From: Ornithodoros turicata
Taxonomy: Eukaryota > Arthropoda > Arachnida > Ixodida > Argasidae
Length of the DNA: 64,000 bases
Assembly (NCBI RefSeq): GCF_037126465.1
Contig: NC_088201.1
Span: forward strand, 83,976,273 to 84,040,272
Direction of reading: 5' to 3'
Of this stretch, positions 23,525 through 35,400 are shown piece after piece. Made by a program: the position numbers and the translations under genes. The notes below the pieces were generated by a model. That model saw nothing but the letters and a program-made list of their open reading frames with translations, had not been told where the DNA came from and ran no database searches. Each line of letters begins with the position of its first letter. The first letter of the stretch is position 1.

Positions 23525-23532
23525 AGTCAGTC

Positions 23533-25654
23533 TACATGCAATGCAAGCCCGGGCTATGCACAACTTTATACGCTCCTGTTCGTGAGCGCATTGCGGAAGT
23601 CATCGAACTGAGCATGACTGGCGCTTCCCTTTCATTGTTTTTGCAATAAATATATCCGCCCCCCTCCCCCCCCCATTTCCCCGTCGAAGTGTTGTGCTAA
23701 ACACACCATGGAGATATGGTGACGGCAGGAACATCCCCATGACTTGCCTGCGTTGTTACCTCATTTATCATATCATAACCGCACAATTCAACATAATTTC
23801 ACGGCCAAAAATATGATGTGCTCCACCATCGGTGCAAGCACGCGAGTAACTGTGGATGAAGCTGCGGGGTTGGTCTCACACAAATCCTATAGCTAGACCC
23901 GGAAAAACTCAACGGACATCCATAAGGAGCAAGACGCAAGCAAGATCAACCGTCGTCTCATATGCTTTAATAACAGTTGCTGGATATTTTGTACCTCTTG
24001 TACTTACGGTCACCTGCATGCATGTTACTTATGGTCACCTGTGTGTCCTCGCTGCAACTAAGCAGAACTCAATAACAGTTGTTTATGCAGATGAACAGTC
24101 CAGTTGACTGACTTTTATTTTGTCCTCTTGACAACTCGTACACACTCCCACACTTAGGGATGACTCAGTGTACATAGAAATGGCACTAAGGAATGAAGTG
24201 AAACACATGCACGATGAAATTCCATAAACAGATGGTCTGATTTATGACGGACAGAACCAGCTGTTGCATATAAGGACAGCCGCACACGGCGTTCGAAAAG
24301 ACCTCATGAGTGGAATGGTACACAATAATAATGGTACGCAATTCCATGATAGGAAAGTAGCGCGTCTTTACCACAAACTTGTTCAAAATCAGGGCACGTG
24401 TTCTCGCTCTCAAGCCACATTTTACGGGGGCTCTGCCCGTAGCGGCCACCCAGTAACATCTTCGACATCTCAACATGCACACCTCATGTTATCATGCACT
24501 TGTGTTGGTTGCTTGACATGTCAGCACTTCTTGACCAAGCCAGATTCAGGTATGAATACTGAAAAATATCTGTCCTTCGCTCCATATTTGGGCTGAAACC
24601 TACACTGGGTCGTGAACCAGCGTAATAAAACAAGCGCACCCCCGAAAACATCACGCAACTGACACACAGAAAGCACAAGACGTACCTTCTCTTCAACACC
24701 TATTTGTATCGTGCACGGAAAGTGATTACGTCAATTTATGTCCTACTGATCGCAGCCGAGGTCGCAGTAACAGGCCATGCGTGAGGAATATCGATGCACG
24801 ACGCTGACGTGGATAGAGCAGGCAAAGTCAACACTTGGATCCTCTTCCGAGCAACAAATTTGGGCGCATACAACTCACTTCGTTCGACAGAAAGGGGGCG
24901 GACCTGCTGTTCGGTCTTGGTTATTAATCAGCTTTCACCATGATAAGACACGTGTCGTTCTGGCCCGTCGCCGAGGCAGGTTGAAACAACAACCCCACGC
25001 AATGCTCCTAGCCTCCTAGCCCCTAGCTGTTTGCCTTTGCTTCTGCTTACCGCAGTTGCCTCTCGCTCTCGCTCCTCCCATCTCGATGTATCCCTCTCTC
25101 CCGGAGTGGAAGCCCATTGCGGTGGCAGCACAATGCAGTCCATGCTAGCAGACGACAAATGTCCACACTTTTGTCCAGTTCATCTTGAATAATACGAAGC
25201 TTAACGTTCCAACTTAGCTTGTACTGTCATCAGAGGCCACAGATGCACGTCCTGACATATTTTTCGGGCGTTCATTTCGTCGGTGGTAGATCTAAGGAAG
25301 TGTTTTCTGCTGCTCCCGTAGGACTCCATGTATTCGCATTCACAGAAACAAAAAATCGTATAAATTCGCCTATTTGCTGTATTCAGATAAAAAATATGTC
25401 AGGACGTGCAGAATTTACCCATGTACTACCAGCTCGGCGTACTGCTTCATTACTGCAGTAGTTTTCGAGATGAACTGGAAAAAGCAATGCCCATAGAGAA
25501 TATATTGGGGTGACTCCATCTTAAATACCCTAGAGTGCGATTGGATTTGCTTGCTATGTAATCTACATGGGTTGACCATGAGAGGTTATGATTGAGGTGA
25601 ACACCGAGATATTTGTATGACGTGGAGGATGGTGTGACAGTTCCCCCTTATGTG
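23533..25654. other. Gene-poor stretch, nothing recognised
   Basis: No coding region, RNA gene or clear repeat is supported here. A poly-C block at 23657-23684 and several short reading frames on both strands (for example 24264-24596 and 24928-25158) show no family resemblance. Confidence 0.3.
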
Positions 25655-25777
25655 TACGAATATGTCGCTACTGGCCGGTTTCTGCAAAATGGTACGTAGC
25701 AGCACCTGTCGGTAATAACTGACTGTGACATGCTGTCCCTCTATGTACTCTCGGAACTTCTCAATTGCCCAGACCAC
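25655..25777 (-). pseudogene. Ty3/gypsy RNase H fragment
   Basis: The short stretch VWAIEKFREYIEGQHVTV matches the RNase H core of Ty3/gypsy polyproteins (compare VSAVDKFRQYLLGRQFTV in the element at 61583-64000). The downstream residues are degraded. No other part of a retrotransposon is recognisable next to it. Confidence 0.55.
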
Positions 25778-25789
25778 GGCGAATCCAGA

Positions 25790-25870
25790 ATCCGGTAATC
25801 CAGAAGATGTGGGTTCGAGTCCTACAGCTGGCTAACCTTTTCAGTGAGTTTCATCTTTCATCGAATCATT
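25790..25870 (+). repeat. Possible tRNA-derived SINE fragment
   Basis: Contains GGTTCGAGTCC, a perfect RNA polymerase III B-box, inside a T-arm-like TGGGTTCGAGTCCTACA. No A-box or full cloverleaf is visible upstream, so it is either a truncated SINE or chance. Confidence 0.35.
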
Positions 25871-26457
25871 CCAATTCTGTGGTACTGTAATTCTTCTCCG
25901 CTGGGGACAGAGTATGGCTTGCGAAGGCTATGACGACCCCACACGGACCGACCCCACACCACGGAGCGCTCCCACTTGGTTCGCGTGAGCGGTCCCATGT
26001 AAACGAGGCCAATGAGATTCTTCTATCCCAGAGTGTGACCGCCCGGACGCAGGTATCCGTTGGTCATGAACAGTGTTAGTGGACGACTTTCTGCCCCTAA
26101 TTACAACAGAGCTGCTCCATTTGTTACCAGCCCTGTGCAGTGACGTGAGGTAGCAAACTGCGAAACGGGCCGATGGGGGAACAACGTCCAGCCAAGGAAG
26201 CGAGACAAGCCGTGTAATTGCGTTGAGTACGTACGACCCTTTTGGGTGCGTGCAAGATTGAGTAGTGCTATCGGCATCACAAGGTAAACCTTGTCATATC
26301 AAACGTGAATCATATCTTATCTGTGAGATCATCTGGGACACCGCCGACCCTTTGCTTTCCTGCGATTGGATGAACATGTTTACCGCCTATGACGTCTTGA
26401 AGCGGCGTTTGTATGCTTTGTGAGCGAAACCAATAAATCGTAACTTTTTTAATTGTG
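25871..26457. other. Unassigned
   Basis: No coding potential or named repeat seen. It includes ACCCCACACGGACCGACCCC-like short direct repeats near 25938-25970 and AATAAATCG at 26432. Confidence 0.3.
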
Positions 26458-26600
26458 TGTTAGCGCCACGAAACAACTGTGGCTATGAGCGGCGTACAGA
26501 CGTGGACAGATGGAGAGAGGACAGCAGGAAGAAGTGGGGGACAGGGGAGGTTAGTGTGCGTCCTGGGCCGACTTCAGGGGGAACTGTGCCGAGATTCGTA
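26458..26600 (+). repeat. Dispersed repeat, copy B
   Basis: Begins TGTTAGCGCCACGAAACAAC and shares CTATGAGCGGCGTA, GACGTGGACA and AACTGTGC-GA-ATTCGT with copy A at 5281-5398. Copy B is about 25 bases longer because of an AGGAAGAAGTGGGGGACAGG insertion. Confidence 0.6.
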
Positions 26601-26660
26601 ATAAATCGTAACGAATGTAGGTATGTATTTCACGAGGCTGATCCGCACCCCTAGTCACCC

Positions 26661-27046
26661 CTTACAAAAAAATGTTTCGTGATTCTAAATGAATCCTATG
26701 GAAAAAACTCAGTGGGCAGTATAGAAATTTTATCAGGATGCTACACAGGATTAATCTGGTATCGAATGCTGTTCCAATGCATATTTGGAGACGGGGTTGA
26801 ATAGAAGATGAATAGAGAGTAGCAGTTAGAATTTCTATAGGAAAGTTACAAAATACTTACAAAAAATCTTTCATGATTCTAAATGTATCCTATAGAAAAA
26901 AAAAACCCAGTGGGCAGTATAGAAATTTTATTGGGATCCTACACAGGATTAATCTGGTATCCAATGCTGTTCTAATGCATATTTGGAGACGGGGTTGAAT
27001 AGAAGATGAATACAGAGTAGCAGTTCGAGTTTCTATAGGAAATAGT
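26661..27046. repeat. 195-bp direct tandem duplication
   Basis: Units 26661-26855 and 26856-27046 share most bases, including CAGTGGGCAGTATAGAAATT, ACACAGGATTAATCTGGTAT and GGAGACGGGGTTGAATAGAA. Each unit contains ATCCTATRGAAAA near its start and TTTCTATAGGAAA near its end, giving it weak inverted ends. Confidence 0.85.
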
Positions 27047-27322
27047 TTGAAATAATATTTCGCCTGTACAGGCCCCCTTTCAAAACCTGGTACCCTCCCA
27101 AGGGTCAGGACCCGGGGCCAGGCTCACAATTAACTCAACACCAGTACGGGGCTGCAGATGATCCTCTGCTGCCCTGCACAGGTGGTGTATTCATTGTGCC
27201 CCAAATGTAGAATAATGTGTCCTGCAACGATAAAGTGATTCATAATTATGTTTATTCTGTTAAATACATTAAAAATTGCCTATGCACAGCTTGTGTTAGA
27301 CACCTATATGCTTTTACAACTC

Positions 27323-27594
27323 ACCGGCCTCGGTGGCTCAGTCGGTAGCGTGTTCGCCTTCTGAACTCGAGATCGCGGGTTCGAACCCGGCCGAGGACGC
27401 CAGCAACTTGGTGGCAGGGTACAAGTTGCTTAGACACGCCGTCTTCCGCGAGGGACGTTAAATACGGGGTGCCGTGTGATGAGCTTTCATCGCACGTTAA
27501 AGAACCCTCAGGTGGGCAAAAGCAATCCACAGACCGACCGCTGTGGCGTCGCTCATGATCTCAGTTGTCTCGCGACGTAAACACCCAATTATTA
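27323..27594 (+). mobile_element. tRNA-derived SINE with 12-bp target duplication
   Basis: The head is a tRNA-like cloverleaf: CCTCGG/CCGAGG acceptor, A-box TGGCTCAGTCGGTAG and B-box GGTTCGAACCC. The tail includes GCACGTTAAAGAACCCTCAG and TCGCGACGTAAACACCC, a conserved type seen in arthropod SINEs. It ends in a short A/T tail. It is flanked by perfect 12-bp duplications CTTTTACAACTC (27311-27322 and 27595-27606), as expected for LINE-mediated insertion. The head is not a working tRNA gene because it continues into the SINE body. Confidence 0.85.
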
Positions 27595-27606
27595 CTTTTA
27601 CAACTC

Positions 27607-28513
27607 CAAAAGTGTGCGGTCTTGCCTGTCCCCCATGGTTCTCAACTGGTGCTCATCTCGATCAGCATCGAGCCCAGGCTCTTCTTTAAAGTTGTTGCAG
27701 AGTCGTCGTACTTGCTGCACGTGTAATCTATAAAGGAAAAAGTCAGGTCAAAATCATGGGCATTTTACAACCTACAGACACGTACACATCAATTCCCTTT
27801 GATGTTATCTCACTTCAGTGCTGTCTGCGGTAATGGTCTTAACTTTATCTTATGCAACGTAGACAACGTAGAAATATGGGCTTGTTGGTACATGATGCCA
27901 CTGCAACGCGCCGAAAAACAAAGACACAGCTGAAGTCAGACAGAACACAAGGCGCTCTATCTTATGTATAGTATTCCACAAGAATGATCACCGGTCCATT
28001 TGTTGCAAACTTATTATTATTCGCGATTTATCTATTTTCGCGAATTAAGAGTTCTACAGTTTTGAAATATATTCATGAGGACTTAATTTTGCAATTCAGG
28101 AGCAGCTTGCTTGTCAAGGAATAGTGTATACTTTAGTTTGTAAGTACAATTTTTCGCCATTTTTACATAGTCGTGAAATTCGTGAGGAGTGATAGCGTGA
28201 ACCATACATCAAGAAAAATGGAAATGGCTGTGGCGACCGGAACCAGAGGCATTATGAACGAACAATTATCTTCAGAACAACGCATTCAGTAAAGTTTCTA
28301 GAATTCCCCCCAAACAAAAACAAATACAACTGTAAATATTAGGGTCTTTCTTGGCTTCTAAGTATCAGAACTCTTGCTGCTCTCTGCTCGTCGAGTTGTC
28401 TTGTATAGTAGATAAAGTAATATCATAACTACATATTTGGTGCTATATTTAAGTTAAATAACTGCCTTTTATACCTGCTGGGCACTGAAAAATCCTTTAT
28501 ATACATTATACTA
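27607..28513. other. Unassigned AT-rich stretch
   Basis: No coding region or named repeat recognised. Confidence 0.3.
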
Positions 28514-28850
28514 TATGCGGGGTGTCCCACTTAACATGTCAAAAAGTAAAAAAAAAAGAAGTCTATTTTTCCGAAACTGCATCCTTTGCACGAGCATCCT
28601 ACGGAGTGTACTTTGTGGCAGATATCGGTAAAGATGAGAAGGACCTTCTGCTTTTAAGTAAAGTGCGGTTCACTTGGCAATTTCCGGAGTTTGATTGAAG
28701 AAGCGAACTTTCCCACAACTGAAAATTCACCCAGGTGGTATCAAATGACGGCCACGGTTCTCCAAAGCCAAATACTGCGACGGCATCCTTTTTTGGTAAA
28801 TAGATTTTTTGTTAGACATTTTGAAACATTAGTTGGGAAACCCTCTATTT
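28514..28850. mobile_element. Possible mariner-like MITE
   Basis: The left end GCGGGGTGTCCCACTTAACA and the reverse complement of the right end (AGAGGGTTTCCCAACTAATG) form an imperfect inverted repeat of about 40 bases, carrying the GGGTGTCCCA motif common in Tc1/mariner-derived MITEs. TA dinucleotides lie at both edges, but the exact ends are uncertain. A further ACAGGGTGTCTG at about 28867 suggests a second related end. There is no coding sequence. Confidence 0.45.
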
Positions 28851-29033
28851 ATATTATATTAATTATACAGGGTGTCTGTTTTTCTTGGAAACGCATTTTT
28901 AATTTAATGATTCTACTCAAAATAATAATTCTGTTTTTGCATACGGTACATATGGAATTACGCAGATAATCACAGCGTATAAATGATAGCTAATAAAGCC
29001 AAGTTGCATACTGAGAACTGCATCTAATCGTGC

Positions 29034-30883
29034 CTAGTCCAGCGCAGGTTTCGGTGGCATGTCCTTCTTCACATTGGATCGCGTTCCATAAATGGACTGG
29101 CCTTTGAGCTCATCCACGTCGAATACGGCCCTTGCAAGATTCCGTGCAAATTTGCAACCGTCTTTCGGGAAGGAAGTGTGTAAACGGTCGAGTACTCCCT
29201 TGGCGACGACAACTTCGCCCCCAAGATCCACCTGAAACAAAGCAAACACAAAACGGTCATATAGGAAGAAAGTTTAATAAAAATGATGAGGACGTAGCAA
29301 ACCACATGTCATAAGTCGAGTCCCAGATTTCTAGGCACTAAAAATGTTTGTTTCAAGTACCTATAAAAGGCATTGACAGTTGCATTTTGGAACCTAAAAC
29401 TACAAGAATAAGCTGAATAAATGCAGCGCATTGCTTGGTTCCCAGAGAAAGACACCTGTCGAATAGATCCAAGCAGGCCTTTAAATTTCATCGTTCTCCG
29501 TGTTTTCAAAAGCATGCCATCATGTACAGGCCCGTTCACACATAGGAGTATCGTGGGAATGTATGACCTGCTGCTACACCAGCGCCACGGAACAGATACG
29601 CATGGCTTTGAGATATCCTGCCAAACGGGCATTCGCCATCTCTTGGTTACGTCTGTCATGAATGTCGTGGTATGTGAATGTCGTGGTATACTATGATAAC
29701 AAGATTAGCAATCTTAATATGATCTTGGCCACCTAAAATGTGCGCCTGTATCAAAACGTACAACAGGAACTGCACAAAAAACAGACATCTGCCTAGAAAT
29801 CTGGGCCTAATCATGTACGCACACACACAAAAGAAATGTTGTTCATGAAGTTTCACTGCAAATGGTACGCTGAACTAAGAACTGAACCCAGCCCAGGTAC
29901 TCTGTTGTCAACAAACCTTGGCGGCTTTCGGACTCCTTCAACCGTGCTTCAAGAACATCGTTTTCCCTTCGAAGGCGTTTGACCTCCTTCTGGTGTTCAC
30001 AGCATTTTGTTTTCTGCTAAAGAAAACATACGGGCACTACTATATATGCATCGTGCAAAACGCAAATTTTAAAAAAATCAGAGATGTACTTCACATCAAC
30101 AGTTGGGTTCCAACGCCCTCGTATCAAATTAATTAAGCTCGTTGTTAAATAACAATATGTGATAGACACCGGCTACAGTCCTCACCTGTTTCTGATTAGA
30201 TTCAAGTACATGCTTCTGGTGGTGGTGGCTGCTTGTTTGCCCCTCCTGCATGGTCCGACGCGGCTTCGGCCGCGAGTCTAGTCCTGCGCCTTTCCATTTT
30301 GGCTTCTTCACCTGGAGGAAGACGTTGTTTCGTACCTCTCTAAGAAACTGCCACTAAAATTATGTCTCGGCGCATCGCAGGTTTCAAACATAAGCGTTCA
30401 TTCTGACATATTCAGCGTGCAGTGTATAACACTCCGTCTGGCTTATAGTTTCGGACTGTCTCCTGCCATATTAGTCCGAACAGAACTGTCAAACCAGGCT
30501 CTGCACATAGTAACCGCTGAACCTCCGACTGGGCTAGAAAGGCAAATAGGAAAAGAAAAGAAACTTGTCCCTGAGGCATGCTTGTCAACTTGACCTACGT
30601 ATCACTGCATTCAATTTGAAGAGAAAGAATACTATTTTACAGAATACGCTAACACCGAAATATCGTACGTGTTCAACTATACCGTACCTGCTGCGACTAG
30701 ATACGCCCCTGGTGACGGCTCGTCAGATACCTTCCACTTCACGTCGAACACTTTGTCTGTGAAGGATGTCACCGCGCTCGGCTTTTTGAGGATCAGTCCA
30801 GCGGTTTTTACGTCAACGAGGCACCTGATGGGGTACACATCCCACGACTCCTCAGCCACCCACTTCACCAATACGGAAGTCAT
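29034..30883 (-). CDS. BEN-domain protein
   Basis: Exon 1 (30883 to about 30683) starts MTSVLVKWVAEESWDVYPIR, the N-terminal module I associate with tick BEN-domain proteins. Exon 2 (about 30312-30180) is basic (VKKPKWKGAGLDSRPKP onward to ESNQKQ). Exon 3 (about 30018-29920) reads EHQKEVKRLRRENDVLEARL, a coiled coil. The last exon (29231-29034) reads VDLGGEVVVAKGVLDRLH then ARNLARAVFDVDELKGQ, which fits the second half of a BEN domain, a DNA- and chromatin-binding fold. All visible exons are open and bounded by GT-AG sites. The first half of the BEN domain is not visible, so either an exon between 29920 and 29231 is missed or the domain is truncated. It is probably a chromatin-associated regulator; that role is inference. 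Confidence 0.55.
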
Positions 30884-32479
30884 GGTTCCAGGCGGTAAAC
30901 GAAAAGGTTACTAGTTACAATATTGCCAAAACACAACAGCAAGAAACACGTGAAACGCAGCTGTCAACCGCCAACGTTCAGAAACCGATCCAGCTACGGC
31001 TGGATATGACTGGGAGGCATGGTGGCTTGGCTTGAGTCTCGGCTGCGGCAACCGCGCTTCGGCGTGGTCTCACGCTCTAATTCACACGTTCACTTTGTAT
31101 GTCGTCGTCCATCTGTTTGTATTGTGATGAAACGAATACAAATAAATTACTGAGAACTGGTCTGAGTGTGGAACACAAATGAGAATTACCTTTCAGCACA
31201 CATGCTTGTATACCGTTTGTGAAAGAAGCTTTTAGAAGATTCGGTGTAGTCTTAGAGGAAAGGCATTTGGCTTATACTGGCTTGTTTCCCTATAGATTGA
31301 AGCTTCTAACCCTGTCCCGACAAACTTTCTTTTTTAACTTTTAATTTTTAATTTTTTAATTAATTTAACTTTTAATTTAAACAGGTTATTAGTTATTATT
31401 TTAGCTACAGGATGACAAGTGTGGCAGGCCAACTTTGTGGACAGTCTTGCGAGTGACGTGGTCTGCGAAGCGAGGGTCAGTATTCACTTGACCAAGAGTG
31501 ATGCAAAGGTTGCTGGATAATGCCACAAATGTCCAGGGTATTGGTTAGGCTAGGTTAGGTTCATCAAGCTTTAGCATCGAGCTGCGATGCAGGCGTGAAG
31601 GTCTATTGTTTTTTGACAGAGACTTGCTGCGTAGAAGGATCTAGGCGGTACTTGGACCGAGAGTTTTGGAAAGACTGCTGGACGATGCACAAACGTTGGG
31701 TCATGTTAAAGTACGTTAGACTGTGCTAGGTAGTACTTGGGTAGATAAGTAATTAGTATAGATGACACAGGCGTGAAGGTCATTACGTTGATTGTTTTCA
31801 ACGTTGACGTTGAACAATAGAGGCGGTCCACTGACTGTTGTTCCTTGATAAATAGAAACGGTGGTGATATATGTAGTCTCGTAGAGGTTCTTGTCAAATT
31901 TAAACGTTGTTATTTCCAGGGAAAAAGTTTATTTGCACCCCAGAGATAAGAAGCGTCCAACGTTTAACATAACTCATCAACAAATCACCTGGTCGATGTC
32001 AGTCAGCCTAACCAAAGGAAAGCTAACCTACAGCCGATCTACTTATCTAATCACAACTTGGCTACCTGTGAAAAAAGCACATATGTAATAAAAAAAAGAC
32101 CACACCAGCAGGTTTGAACCTCGTAACCGCAGCATACAGAACCGACGCTAATACCTAAACCAACAATACACGGTAGAGGGGCCACCAAGTTGGTATGATA
32201 AGTCTGGCGTTGTCGTAACTTCAACAGTGAGTCAGTGTTGCGTTGCTGTAACTTTTACAGCGAGTTACTGTTGCAACCCTAGGCACTAGGGGAAAATAAA
32301 GCCAGGAGACACCAGAGAATGGGCGGAAGTTCCTGTCACGTGGACATTTCCTCATATCACCGCTTCCGAAAATAACAACCCGTCACATATACAGAACGCC
32401 ATAGGCAATGAGAACGCCATAGGCGAAAGAAGTACAGGGGTTGGCTGTTCGATACCAATCGACCTGTTCCTTGGAGTAC
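30884..32479. other. Upstream region of BEN gene and spacer; tRNA-like fragment at ~32095-32165
   Basis: 30884-31100 should contain the promoter of the BEN gene; no motif is named. An AT-rich low-complexity patch lies at 31325-31385. A GGTTAGGCTAGGTTAGGTT patch lies at 31545-31560. On the minus strand near 32160-32100, GGTTTAGGTATTAGCGTCGG followed by GAGGTTCAAACCTGC resembles a degraded tRNA-derived SINE head. Confidence 0.35.
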
Positions 32480-35400
32480 GTCGTCGCGGTACGCCCAGCT
32501 GGCCCAGGAGGAAGGAGCAAGTAGCAGTGGAAGTGGAGGCGGAAAAGGAGAACCTCGGGCATCCAGCGACGATGAAAGCAGCGAGGAAAGTAGCATTGTA
32601 AGTACTGGTTCTTACTGTGTGCAGTTGTGGTGTTCTAACGCAAAGTCCTATATTATATCACTGGGGTCATATACTGTTTCGAGCATGGTGAGCGGCGAAT
32701 GTACAGCAGTATTTGAAATGCCGGTTGTAGCTCCGCGGGCGGACTAATGCCAATAACAAAAATTTGGACGCCGAAATATGGTAAAAACCCTGTTGCCTCT
32801 GTTGGCCATTGTGCACGATGTTTTCAACAGGATGTGCGCTGTTCATTCGTTTCAAGCCAGTATAGAGAAAATAGTGAATTTAATGGAACTTCACGAATAT
32901 GTTGTGTCCCTTTCTGAGTTTCCAACCCCATTTGCCACCGAGACAGCCAATCAGGTTGACTATGACAGCGTAGAACAAGCACGTTTTGTGTGTCAGCTCA
33001 CCAGCAAGCTAGTTGCCGGCATTTGCCATTAAGGAAGATTCCGACATATTTTAAAACGCTATTTTGGTCACTTCCACGATTCTGTATGCACTATACTCTA
33101 GGCAGAAAGATAGTCATTGCTCAGTTACCTTATCCAAATGGCTAATTTACTGTTTCAGGAACCAGAAGATGACAAGACGTCTCCCACGGAAGTCATCACG
33201 ACTGATGATGAATGCCCTGATGTTGTGCTACAGTCCGAATCATCTGATGAAGAAAGCTCTGAGTCTGAACCATCAGACGAAGAGACCACCTCGGGAAGTG
33301 CCAGTTGCCCACAGGATGAAAATAAGAGTGACCTGGTAAGCACAGAGAGTCAAGAGTATTCCTAAAGTTCCCTACACACACCCAAGGTTTGATAAATACT
33401 TTCCAGTCATTTACTGATCAGATTCTTCTGGGTGCATAATTAAAGGTACTGTAAAGCAGTAGACAAGCACGATATGCCGGTGATGTGACTAGAGACTTTG
33501 TTGCTTCTAAATTCAATATGCGGAACCATACGACCGACAACGCGCTATAAATATTTTTAATTTGTCATGAAAAATACGGCGTAGTGGAGCGGTGCGACGC
33601 CTGGTGTCAGACAACCCCCTGTACAGCGGGTAACACTGAAAATTGGTATTACACACTATTACATCGGAACTTCGTTATTTTAGTAACCATATTATTAGTT
33701 TTCCTGTTTACCTATGCATTCTGAAACCCATGTTAACAGTTTAACCTGTTAACCCCTGTTTCTGCAAAGTAACCTAGCGCTGGCCGCTGCTCGATGGAGG
33801 CTCTTCCTACTTCTCCGCTGCGCCTACGCGCTCCTTCTGTTCGCGGCCTCTTTCGAACGAACAAACTCTCTCTGTGAATCTCTGTGAACAAGCAAGTCTC
33901 GACGCTGTCTGGCTTCTTGAACGTCTGACACATTTTTTCAACGGCTCAGCATTTAATTTCAGTTCGCTTATCCGTTTATCCTCAGATGTGGATCGTTGTG
34001 TGGATTACAGGGGCGGATTTTTATGGTGGATTGTGGTGGATTGTTGTAGGAGTCCAGTGTTATACGCATGCAATGTGGTTGCCGCCGTATGTGTCAGGAG
34101 TACGAATTCATTTCGAATACCTAGTACAGTGTTGCCCGTAATCTTTAATTGTAATTTTCTAGTTAATTGCACCGTTGATTGGAATGAAACTTGCACAGTT
34201 TTTGTCCTGGTGGCTTGGACTATCGAATAGCCACACTAAATGACATTTGATCGGTGCTGCTTTACAGTACCTTCAAAGCCTTACCGGTAGCAGTGTAGGA
34301 GTCAACTCGTTTCACATCTCCCTCATTTTTCACCACGATACCACTAGGCTATTCTTTGTGGAATTTTCATCATCCTGGAAGGAGCCATGTATTTGCATAG
34401 CATGGTGGCTAGCACAGTTGACGTCTGCAGATTACACTTGTTACCTGCCGGGCTGGGCTGCTTTGGAACTATGTTGCTATCTTGCTGGTATATTTGATAG
34501 TGTTCAATCCCACTAAAGTAGATTACCGGTAATTCATGCCTGAACAGCTATATATCTTTGATTACATCTTTCTGTTCGCTTTACGTAGAAAGGAAATATG
34601 TTGACAGATGCTGATGACAAAAATGTGAAGAGAAAACTAAGAAAAAATGAGATACCTTTTTTGTACGGTTTATCGAATTAGCATGAAACACTGAAGAAAT
34701 GGTTGACTTGATCATGAACTTACTTCGTCATGGGACAGCTGACCCATGTTAAGTATTTTCAACAGCTGTTGAAAGATTTTGTGATAATTATTTAGACACG
34801 GCATATTTGGGACTTATCAGTGTCGCAATTAGCGCTTCAGCTGTCCTTCTAAGCCCACTGAAAAGTCCTGCTAAAATGGCAGTTCAAGAAAAACTCCTGC
34901 AAACAGTCATTTTAGTGGTTTTGTTGCCGTCTGTTTTCAACTCCTGCATCTCGCAGCTTCTGTTATGTTGACAAATATTTTCACACAGCCATCACGCACA
35001 AGTAATGCACAACAGGGAAACTTTGAGAAAGCATGCTATATCAAATGGGCGCAACACGGCAAACATTTTAGAAGTTGGATTAGCCTTTTTCTTCACTAAG
35101 TTAAAGGCTGCTTACAGTTTTTGTTTGATTTTTCAGAATGGCCTACTGTATGAAAATGCAAAGCTCACACGAGGAGAGAGCGTGCTGATGATCATGGCAC
35201 ATGCCCTGAGGTACTCATCATCGCGAACAGGCAACTGAAGGCCTTCTCAAGCTAAGTGACTTGCAGCTTGCAAAAGACGTCATAATACCACTATGAAAAT
35301 ACCATTTCTTCAGCCTCTTCTGCAAGTCGACAGACTCGGTGACATCGTACCTGTACTGCCCAAAATGCAAGGGCAGTCTTGGAACAGGATTAGATGCTGA

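Noticed and set aside
27323..27400. Functional tRNA gene
   Set aside because: The tRNA-like head runs straight into a SINE body and is bounded by a 12-bp target duplication, so it is a retroposon.
31545..31565. Telomere-like repeat (GGTTAGG)
   Set aside because: Only two or three degenerate units occur, with no array.
34247..34516. Exon of the CACTA-type gene
   Set aside because: It is open on plus but has no similarity to the corresponding part of copy 2.
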